A stretch of 5,012 bases of DNA from Chloroflexota bacterium (GTDB lineage Bacteria > Chloroflexota > Dehalococcoidia > SZUA-161 > JAUWZY01). The stretch covers positions 1 through 5,012 of the forward strand of contig JAUWZY010000065.1 of NCBI GenBank assembly GCA_030615045.1. The letters are read 5' to 3'. The notes under the pieces are model-generated. The model had not been told where the DNA came from, ran no database searches, and worked only from the letters and a program-made list of their open reading frames with translations. Numbering within the stretch: position 1 is the stretch's first letter; each line of letters opens with the position of its first letter. The position numbers and the translations under genes were made by a program. Below are positions 1-5,012 of this stretch, piece by piece.

Positions 1-480
1 TCAGGCAAGATCGAGATTTATTCGGAGCGGTTGAAGGAACTGGGTGGCGATCCACTGCCCAGCTACGTTGAGCCGGTGATGAGCCCACGCCGCCCTGAGC
101 TGGGCAAGAGATATCCTCTGTGGTTGATCACGGGGACAAGGATGTTGGAGTACAATGCATCCATGCTTCGTGGAGTTCCCACCCTGAAGGAGAAGATCCC
201 TGAGCCCTTTGCGGAGCTAAATACCGAGACTGCCAAAAAGCTGAGGGTCAGCGACGGCGACTGGATGATCATTGAAACGCCTTTTGGGACGGCGCGGATG
301 AAAGCTGTTGCCACCGAAGACATGCACCCTGAGGTGGTTTCCGTCACTCATGGCTGGTGGCGAATGGGTAATCAAAATCTGCTCACCAGCGACGACTTAG
401 AGATGCGAGATCCACATACTGGCGTTCCTCTGATGAGGGCCATAGCTTGCCGTGTGGTCAGGGATATCGAACTCGGTTGA
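1..480 (+). CDS. Molybdopterin (bis-MGD) oxidoreductase, C-terminal end only (5' truncated by window)
   Basis: The frame is open from base 1, so the gene begins upstream; 159 residues are visible, ending at TGA 478-480. This is the C-terminal molydopterin dinucleotide-binding domain of a DMSO-reductase-family Mo/W enzyme. Visible family landmarks are SGKIEIYSERL at the very start (the GK-x-E-x-YSE turn that opens this domain), then DPLPSY, YPLWLITG, a segment rich in NTETAKKLRVSDGDW, and HGWW at visible residues 117-120. The iron-sulphur and metal-ligand regions lie outside the window, so the substrate cannot be judged. The same landmarks recur in the same order in the complete oxidoreductase at 2019-4259, so the two proteins are homologues, probably from one subfamily. 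This gene converges on the UbiD gene, with 102 nt between the two stop codons. The family is certain; the specific reaction is unknown. Confidence 0.9.
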   Translation, partial: SGKIEIYSERLKELGGDPLPSYVEPVMSPRRPELGKRYPLWLITGTRMLEYNASMLRGVPTLKEKIPEPFAELNTETAKKLRVSDGDWMIIETPFGTARMKAVATEDMHPEVVSVTHGWWRMGNQNLLTSDDLEMRDPHTGVPLMRAIACRVVRDIELG

Positions 481-492
481 GTTCTCGTATCT

Positions 493-537
493 AAAGAAGC
501 AATCTCAAGGCCGATATGAGTGGCTGCGATCTTCTTT
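493..537. terminator. Inverted repeat between convergent genes, possible bidirectional terminator
   Basis: AAAGAAG (493-499) is matched by its reverse complement CTTCTTT (531-537). Inside the arms, ATC/GAT can extend the stem after a 2-nt bulge, and GGCC/GGCT can form an inner pairing. It lies in the 102-nt gap between two converging genes, where a shared terminator would be expected. The stem is A/T-rich with a long loop and has no G/C-rich core, so this is a weak candidate. Confidence 0.25.
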
Positions 538-582
538 GCTTGAGCGGCAAGGGATATTCTCAGAAATCGAACGGCAGACCTT

Positions 583-1950
583 TTATCTCTTTTCCATTAT
601 CTTCCATATTTTCTGTTTCACCCGTTGCGGAACATCGATCCGCTCAAACTTTTTTAGCTCCGAGAGGGGCTTGGTAGCATCGATGCCTATCTTAGCTGTC
701 CTTGTGGTCAGCTGTGATAGATCAGGAGTTTTTTCACCGCCGCTGGTAGATGGGTCGATCATCAACCCCGGCAAATCCGACTTGATAGTCACATCTCTGT
801 CGAAGTGAACGCGGGTAGCAACTGCCCAGGCAACCTCATCCAGGTCGGATATATTCACGTCTCCATCCGTGACCACCACTATTTTGGCGAATGGATTAGA
901 TAGAAGGTAGTCGATGACCTTGGCCCCATCTTCGTCGCTTTTCTTATCGATTTGGGCAATGACGATCTCGCCCACGAGTTGAATATGCATTCGTCGCACC
1001 TGGGGCAACTCCCTTTGAACCTGGCGCAGGGTGTAAGAGCCCAGCATGAAGGAAGTTAACACTGTCTCCTCGCCGCTAAAGGGCAGCAAAGCATGGTATA
1101 AGGGGTTTGCGCGATGGCTAATCGCCTTTATCTTAGCCACGGGGTTATCGTAGGTGAAGTAGTAGCCTGTTGATTCGCCAAAGGGGCCTTCCTTGTCCCG
1201 CTGCTGAGGGATGATATAGCCCTCTAATACGAACTCGGCATCAGCGGGGGCCTCGATATCCACTGAGCGGCATTTCACCAATTCTATAGGTTCTTGGGCG
1301 AAGCCACCTGCAATCTCAAACTTGTCGACGCCTTGAGGGGCAAAGAAGATAGCGGCGCAGAAAGTCAGCGGGGCAACTCCCGAAGCCACCGCAATGGGCA
1401 ATGGTTTGCCTTGTTGCTCCGCTTTGGTCAGGAAATGGGACAACGGTGGTGTGGCCAGGAAGATGCCAATGGTGTCCTTATCCTTGACCTGGATCCGATG
1501 CAACCCCATCCCGCGAATCCCAGTTTCCGGGTCTTTAGCTATGGTGATCGCCGAAGTCATATAAGGTCCGGCATCCTGTTCATGGTGGGTTAGCACCGGC
1601 AAAGTGCGGCAAATATCAATCCCGCTATCTATCACCACCTCTTGAACCGGGGCTGAAGTGACCACGACTGGCTTGATACGGTTTTGCGCCCGAGCCAGGT
1701 ATGTCTCGTCGAGGTCACGCTCTGTGACATCAAATGCCATAGCTACGCGCTCTCGGCTGCCGAGGAGATTGGCGACAATGGGGACATGGTAATCTTTGGC
1801 TCTTTCAAAGAGCACAGCCTTCCCTTCATCCTGCGCTACATACTTTATCGCCGCTGCTATCTCGTGCTGCGTAGATAGTTCATCGCTGACACGAACCAAT
1901 TCCCCAGACTTCTCTAACCGCTTGACAAAGGCTCTCAAATCCCCGGACAT
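583..1950 (-). CDS. UbiD-family prFMN-dependent (de)carboxylase
   Basis: A 455-residue protein of ordinary UbiD length. The family catalyses reversible non-oxidative decarboxylation of aromatic or alpha,beta-unsaturated acids in the cytoplasm, using prenylated FMN supplied by a UbiX-type enzyme (none is seen here). An N-terminal domain (about 1-100) precedes the cofactor-binding core. GMGLHR places the catalytic Arg at R152. IELVKC is at 222-227, AEFVLEG at 238-244, and EGPFGE at 254-259 supplies the two catalytic Glu (E254, E259). The C-terminal part has the usual DGDVN, then DPSTSGG, and KIGIDAT near 421-427. By eye, the cofactor-metal ligands Asn168 and Glu233 of Fdc1 align with G147 and K210, while H172 may keep the His. 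The ATG at 1950 is preceded by a strong GGAGGTGA. The gene follows the oxidoreductase by 68 nt, probably in one operon. True ubiquinone UbiD is unlikely from this context; an aromatic or unsaturated-acid (de)carboxylase is more likely. The substrate is unknown. Confidence 0.92.
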   Translation of the reverse strand: MSGDLRAFVKRLEKSGELVRVSDELSTQHEIAAAIKYVAQDEGKAVLFERAKDYHVPIVANLLGSRERVAMAFDVTERDLDETYLARAQNRIKPVVVTSAPVQEVVIDSGIDICRTLPVLTHHEQDAGPYMTSAITIAKDPETGIRGMGLHRIQVKDKDTIGIFLATPPLSHFLTKAEQQGKPLPIAVASGVAPLTFCAAIFFAPQGVDKFEIAGGFAQEPIELVKCRSVDIEAPADAEFVLEGYIIPQQRDKEGPFGESTGYYFTYDNPVAKIKAISHRANPLYHALLPFSGEETVLTSFMLGSYTLRQVQRELPQVRRMHIQLVGEIVIAQIDKKSDEDGAKVIDYLLSNPFAKIVVVTDGDVNISDLDEVAWAVATRVHFDRDVTIKSDLPGLMIDPSTSGGEKTPDLSQLTTRTAKIGIDATKPLSELKKFERIDVPQRVKQKIWKIMEKR

Positions 1951-1953
1951 CAG

Positions 1954-1961
1954 TCACCTCC
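1954..1961 (-). promoter_or_regulatory. Ribosome binding site of the UbiD gene
   Basis: The minus strand reads GGAGGTGA, ending 3 nt before the ATG (GGAGG to ATG spacing is 6 nt). This near-perfect Shine-Dalgarno site fixes the start at 1950 and shows that the gene has its own strong initiation despite being close behind the upstream oxidoreductase gene. Confidence 0.85.
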
Positions 1962-2018
1962 GGCAAGGATGCAACGAGTTTTTTGTTCGATTCGCTGTGC
2001 AGATTGGCATGGCCGAGA

Positions 2019-4259
2019 TCAATAGACCTGGCACGGGTAAATCTTACACAGCGCCGTTTTCAGCGGCCAGCCTCCGCCGAGCTTATTGCACACAGCGGGG
2101 TCGTCATCGGTGAGCACATTTACATTGGACTCCCAGACACCATGCAGCCAGGGCTCCTCTCCGGGAAGCTCGGGAAACCACCAGCCATGCTCAGCGTGCA
2201 CCACCCCGGGGTCTATGCCCGCGAACAGCTCGCATTTCATCCTGATTTTGCCCCGTGGCGACTCAATCCAGACCCAGTCACCGCTCTTTATCCCCGACTT
2301 GGCTGCCGTTTCCGGGTTGATTTGCACCACAGGATGGGGGCGCTTGCGCCTTATGGAATCAATTTGGCGAAACTCGGAGTGGAAATAGGGCTGGATTCTG
2401 CCGCCGGTAATCAGCATCAGCGGATACTCCTTGGCCAGCTCCGGCTTGCTCAGCGGGTTTTCATGAGATTCCTCATAGTAGGGCAATGGGTCATATCCCA
2501 GCTGCTCAAAGATAGTCGAGTATAGCTCGGCCTTCCCCGTAGGCGTGCCGAAGCCGATCTGCTCATACTTCTTAAACTTCTTTGGCGGGTCTTCATACCC
2601 TCCCTGGGCCATGAATTCCTTGAAGGTGATGCCCAGGGGCTCCAGTTGCCAGTCGAAGACCTGTTCCAGGTCCTCCCAGGGCCAGTACTCCCCCAGACCC
2701 AGCTTGAGGCTGAGGCCGCGCATGATGTCATAGCCGGTTCTATGGTCATACTCCCCGGGTATCGCCGATGGCAGTGCCTTCTCGCCACCTCTTATCGTGT
2801 TGTCCGTAGCCATCAAGGTGCCGAGGTAGGGCCTTTCCATCCACGGCGTGACTGGAAGCACATAGTCGGCAAGCTCAGCAGAGGGGGTCAGCCAGTGGTC
2901 CAGAACCACATGGAACTCCACACTCTTCAACGCCTTGTAAATGAGCTTGACGTTGCCCCCCGTAATCATGGCGTTGCTGGCCAGATGTATCAGCGCCTTG
3001 ACCGGGTAGGGCTCGCCAGTGATTATAGCCCGGTAGACGCTGGGGGCGTGAGCTGATGCCGAGCCGCGTGCCACCGAGAATTGTTTGCCCCACACCCTGA
3101 GCACATGGGGCATGATGGCATCACGCCCCGGCCAGGCAATCAATCTGAAGCGGTCGATGCCTATTTGCTTCTTCTTCTGCTCCTGAGATAGCTTCTCGCT
3201 GAGATCGAGTTCAGACTCGATGTGGCAGCGAGCAGGCCCGGTCATATAATCGCCACCATCGACATCAATGCTCCCGGTGAGCATGCTCAAGATGAATTTG
3301 GCGTGGATGGCCTCGATGGAAGTGCTCAGGTGCTCTGTCCCCATGCCGTTTGTGGTCATCGCTGGCCTATTCTGGGCATACATCCTGGCGGCTTCCCTGA
3401 TCTGCTCCGCCGGGAGCCAGGTGACCTCGGCCATCTTTTCCGGGGGATACTCTCTTGCCCTCTCCCTGAGCTCGGCGAGGCCATGGCACCAGTTCTCCAC
3501 GAATTCCTTGTGGTACAGCCCCTCCTCGATGATCACGTTTATCATCGCCATGAGCAATGCGGCGTCGGTGCCTGGCCTGAGCTGAAGCCAGATGTCGGCC
3601 AGCTCCGCTGTCTCCGTCCTCCTCGGGTCCACCACGATGAGCTTGACTCCAAACTTTTTGGCATCGCGCAGGGACGGCCACATTCGCAGTCTGGAGTGCC
3701 GGGGGTTGATCCCCAGAAGGAGGACGCATCCGGTCTTCGGCCGACCTCCAGGTCCACTTTCAATGTAGAGCTGTGTCCGGTGACGGGGCGGCCAGCCCAG
3801 CAGCGCTGCGCCGGGGTTAATGCAAGGGTTATGGCAGATACTGTTGGCCCCCATATAATTGGGGCTGCCAAAGACATTGAAGAAGCGACCGATGACCCAC
3901 TCCATGGTCCGCTGTGTGCCGCACTGTGCTGCCAGCGTCTCCGCTCCGTATTTCTCCTTCAACTGGCTTAACCTCTCGGCGATCTCGTCAAGGGCCTGCT
4001 CCCAGGATATCGTTTGCCACTTACCCTCTCCTCTTTCCCCGGCTCTCTTCAGTGGGAAGCGGACCCGACCCGGGTGCTGCATAAACTCCTTGATCCCCCG
4101 CAATCTCAGGCAGGCGACCACAGGGGGGGCAATCTTATTCCACAGTGGATAGGAGCGATCCGGCTCCACCTTGACCAGCCGGCCATTCTCGCTGTGGACC
4201 AGGATCCGGCATTTGGCGTGACACCATTCACATACAGCATTTTTCACTTCTCGAGCCAT
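2019..4259 (-). CDS. Molybdopterin (bis-MGD) oxidoreductase, complete catalytic subunit
   Basis: A 746-residue DMSO-reductase-family Mo/W enzyme. The N-terminus carries an intact [4Fe-4S] motif, C10-x2-C13-x3-C17-x32-C50. The Mo/W centre probably uses C142 in the stretch SICHNPC, which matches the V-U/C-H-x-P active site of formate dehydrogenase H by eye; H143 would be the adjacent His, and R344 is a possible counterpart of the FdhH active-site Arg. The middle domains show the MGD-binding turns LLGINPRHSR (181-190) and VVDPRRTETAELAD (209-222). The C-terminal MGD-binding domain starts at GTPTGKAELYS (571-581) and includes HGWW (691-694). There is no Tat (RR) or other signal peptide before C10, so it is predicted to be cytoplasmic. 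No iron-sulphur, membrane-anchor or diaphorase partner is visible. A second, truncated homologue lies at 1-480. The UbiD gene follows by 68 nt. The family is certain, but the reaction is not: dehydrogenase, reductase, hydroxytransferase or acetylene-hydratase-like chemistry are all possible. Confidence 0.93.
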   Translation of the reverse strand: MAREVKNAVCEWCHAKCRILVHSENGRLVKVEPDRSYPLWNKIAPPVVACLRLRGIKEFMQHPGRVRFPLKRAGERGEGKWQTISWEQALDEIAERLSQLKEKYGAETLAAQCGTQRTMEWVIGRFFNVFGSPNYMGANSICHNPCINPGAALLGWPPRHRTQLYIESGPGGRPKTGCVLLLGINPRHSRLRMWPSLRDAKKFGVKLIVVDPRRTETAELADIWLQLRPGTDAALLMAMINVIIEEGLYHKEFVENWCHGLAELRERAREYPPEKMAEVTWLPAEQIREAARMYAQNRPAMTTNGMGTEHLSTSIEAIHAKFILSMLTGSIDVDGGDYMTGPARCHIESELDLSEKLSQEQKKKQIGIDRFRLIAWPGRDAIMPHVLRVWGKQFSVARGSASAHAPSVYRAIITGEPYPVKALIHLASNAMITGGNVKLIYKALKSVEFHVVLDHWLTPSAELADYVLPVTPWMERPYLGTLMATDNTIRGGEKALPSAIPGEYDHRTGYDIMRGLSLKLGLGEYWPWEDLEQVFDWQLEPLGITFKEFMAQGGYEDPPKKFKKYEQIGFGTPTGKAELYSTIFEQLGYDPLPYYEESHENPLSKPELAKEYPLMLITGGRIQPYFHSEFRQIDSIRRKRPHPVVQINPETAAKSGIKSGDWVWIESPRGKIRMKCELFAGIDPGVVHAEHGWWFPELPGEEPWLHGVWESNVNVLTDDDPAVCNKLGGGWPLKTALCKIYPCQVY

Positions 4260-4266
4260 GTTACAA

Positions 4267-4273
4267 CACCTCC
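4267..4273 (-). promoter_or_regulatory. Ribosome binding site of the complete molybdopterin oxidoreductase
   Basis: The minus strand reads GGAGGTG, with 9 nt from GGAGG to the ATG at 4259. It supports this start, which lies just nine codons before the first cluster cysteine and so excludes a longer N-terminal signal peptide from this start. The bases CACC-AGGA-GGTG could form a 4-bp hairpin over the site, probably too weak to matter. Confidence 0.8.
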
Positions 4274-4348
4274 TGGTGAAACCCTGAGTTGCTTATTGGG
4301 TGTTTGGGTTATGCAGGCGGGAAAGTTAGCTGAAGTTTAATATGAGCA

Positions 4349-4368
4349 GCAAACGCTAAGGGGTTTGC
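4349..4368. repeat. Short inverted repeat in the 128-nt gap upstream of the oxidoreductase gene
   Basis: GCAAAC (4349-4354) and GTTTGC (4363-4368) are perfect 6-nt arms around an 8-nt spacer. It lies 20 nt past the stop of the STAS-like gene and about 90 nt before the oxidoreductase start. It could be a weak terminator for the former, although no run of T follows, or an operator for the latter. The rest of the 4260-4387 gap shows no convincing -35/-10 pair. Confidence 0.35.
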
Positions 4369-4387
4369 AGAGCGAAAATGCATCAAA

Positions 4388-4765
4388 CTAAATCTCTAGC
4401 GCAGGAATCTTGCTCGCCACAAAAGTGGCCTTGTATAGCATTTCGGCTTTAGGAAGCACTTGGCGAGTATCCTGATCGCCTGATCGATAAAACAGGGTAG
4501 CAGAGCGAATTCCAGCAATTCGTGCTAACTTGTCTCTCACCGTCGGATCACTTACTCGGAACGTAACCTTATCCGCGAGGTGAAATGCAATAAGCTTAGA
4601 AACCAATCCATCAAGAAATGACATGGACAGTAATTCGACCCCATCTAGGTCAACTTCGACGAGCCCTTCCTGAAGATACCCCTGTAGCTTCTCGTATGCC
4701 TTTTCACCCCTCCACCGCATAATACAAAGGGAGTGGAGTTCGGTAATATGAATGTGTCTTTCCAT
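4388..4765 (-). CDS. Small STAS-like protein (DUF4325-like)
   Basis: A 125-residue soluble protein with no membrane segment or signal peptide. Residues about 35-60 carry the recognisable core: a beta strand VEVDLDGV followed by LLSMSFLDGLVSKL. This resembles the strand-loop-helix of STAS domains (D-L-x-x-V then a Ser-containing loop) and particularly the S-F-x-D-x-L pattern of the STAS-like DUF4325 family. S47 and S49 lie near where SpoIIAA-type antagonists carry their phosphorylated Ser. A further strand, KVTFRVSD, follows near 66-73. The start codon lies 2 nt after the stop of the upstream ATPase gene, with AGAGGA as ribosome binding site inside that gene, so translation is likely coupled. 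Inferred role: regulatory partner or substrate of the ATPase/kinase, as in anti-sigma/antagonist pairs. The domain call rests on pattern recognition only. The tail from about residue 95 is not recognised. Confidence 0.7.
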   Translation of the reverse strand: MERHIHITELHSLCIMRWRGEKAYEKLQGYLQEGLVEVDLDGVELLSMSFLDGLVSKLIAFHLADKVTFRVSDPTVRDKLARIAGIRSATLFYRSGDQDTRQVLPKAEMLYKATFVASKIPALEI

Positions 4766-4767
4766 GA

Positions 4768-5012
4768 CTATCCTCTTTCTGGAAGAGATAATTCTATTTG
4801 TACCCCAGACAGTTCATGACCCGTCCGCCCATACATCGTTTCGGCTTGGGTTATCTTAACATATCCATCTCCCGTTGTCAAGGTGAGCTGCCCTTCGAGC
4901 TTTATGACTTCGTCTCTAACCTCTGTCAAACCAGTCCCGCCTTCTGGCAAGCGACTGACAAGCGGCTCAAAGGCCTTTAAGGCAGCTTCGCAGTGTGGAG
5001 AGTTTGCTAAAT
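4768..5012 (-). CDS. GHKL/HATPase-type ATP-binding protein, C-terminal end only
   Basis: The reverse frame is open from the right edge to TAG at 4768-4770; 80 residues are visible and the start is beyond the window. The sequence SRLPEGGTGLTEVRDEV looks like the G2 box of histidine-kinase-like ATPases (G-G-x-GL followed by a helix). It is followed by EGQLTLTTGDGYVKI, the usual pair of closing strands where a small Gly turn (here TGDG) sits. About 30 further residues end in SGVQIELSLPERG, a last strand that fits the end of the fold. The ATP-binding N, G1 and other boxes lie outside. Known relatives with this ending include anti-sigma-factor kinases, sensor kinases and stand-alone ATP-binding proteins paired with STAS-like proteins. 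The downstream STAS-like gene favours the last or an RsbW/SpoIIAB-like role. A separate short start at TTG 4950 is possible but would lack the ATPase core, so the long frame is preferred. Confidence 0.7.
   Translation of the reverse strand, partial: LANSPHCEAALKAFEPLVSRLPEGGTGLTEVRDEVIKLEGQLTLTTGDGYVKITQAETMYGRTGHELSGVQIELSLPERG
4771..4776 (-). promoter_or_regulatory. Ribosome binding site of the STAS-like gene, inside the ATPase gene
   Basis: The minus strand reads AGAGGA, 5 nt before the ATG at 4765. The site lies within the last codons of the ATPase gene, which stops 2 nt before this ATG. This supports the chosen start and suggests translational coupling of the two genes. Confidence 0.65.

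Noticed and set aside
452..808. A + strand open frame linking the end of the first oxidoreductase to the UbiD 3' end
   Set aside because: It overlaps both real genes and its translation resembles no known protein; it is probably chance.
1983..2525. A 180-codon open frame on the + strand across the ubiD-oxidoreductase gap
   Set aside because: Most of it is antisense to the oxidoreductase C-terminus, and it has no recognisable motif or convincing ribosome binding site.
3834..3836. Possible selenocysteine at the Mo/W ligand position
   Set aside because: The codon is TGC (Cys), not TGA, so no recoding is needed.
3222..3971. A 249-codon open frame on the + strand
   Set aside because: It lies wholly antisense to the complete oxidoreductase, whose protein shows family motifs throughout. 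Its own translation has no recognisable domain and is rich in Pro, His and Gly, as expected for a shadow of a G+C-rich gene.
4267..4278. Hairpin CACC-AGGA-GGTG covering the Shine-Dalgarno site, as a possible translational switch
   Set aside because: It has only four base pairs with no extension outward, so it is too weak and too likely by chance.
4260..4387. A sigma-70 promoter for the oxidoreductase gene (TTGCTG plus A/T-rich bases downstream)
   Set aside because: No -35/-10 pair at 16-18 nt spacing matched well enough to report.

Overview
The window carries a metabolic cluster and, beside it, a small two-gene regulatory-type module. From left to right it holds: the 3' end of a molybdopterin oxidoreductase gene on the + strand (1-480), a UbiD-family decarboxylase gene on the - strand (583-1950), a complete second molybdopterin oxidoreductase gene on the - strand (2019-4259), a short STAS-like gene on the - strand (4388-4765), and the 3' end of a GHKL-type ATPase gene on the - strand that runs off the right edge (4768-5012). 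I see no tRNA, rRNA, CRISPR array, insertion sequence or origin.

The metabolic part suggests a bacterium with an anaerobic lifestyle. Two related bis-MGD Mo/W enzymes sit next to a UbiD enzyme, which would use the prenylated flavin prFMN. Gene neighbourhoods of this kind occur in anaerobes that handle aromatic or unsaturated acids, such as Chloroflexota, Desulfobacterota and anaerobic Firmicutes. The sequence alone does not let me choose among these. The molybdopterin gene and ubiD are read in the same direction with a 68-nt gap, and each has a strong Shine-Dalgarno site, so they are probably co-transcribed. The left-hand oxidoreductase converges on them. A plausible joint role is (de)carboxylation of a substrate by the UbiD enzyme, coupled to a redox, hydroxylation or hydration step by the Mo/W enzymes. 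The substrate cannot be read from the sequence.

The right-hand module is a GHKL ATPase followed, after two bases, by a STAS-like protein. It resembles an anti-sigma-factor/antagonist or DUF4325-type pair. Its base composition looks lower in G+C than the oxidoreductase gene, and a 128-nt gap with a small inverted repeat separates it from the metabolic genes, so it may be functionally unrelated. The most interesting detail is in the UbiD protein. The Arg-Glu-Glu catalytic set is present, but by eye two of the three residues that hold the cofactor's metal ion in Fdc1/UbiD appear to be replaced.
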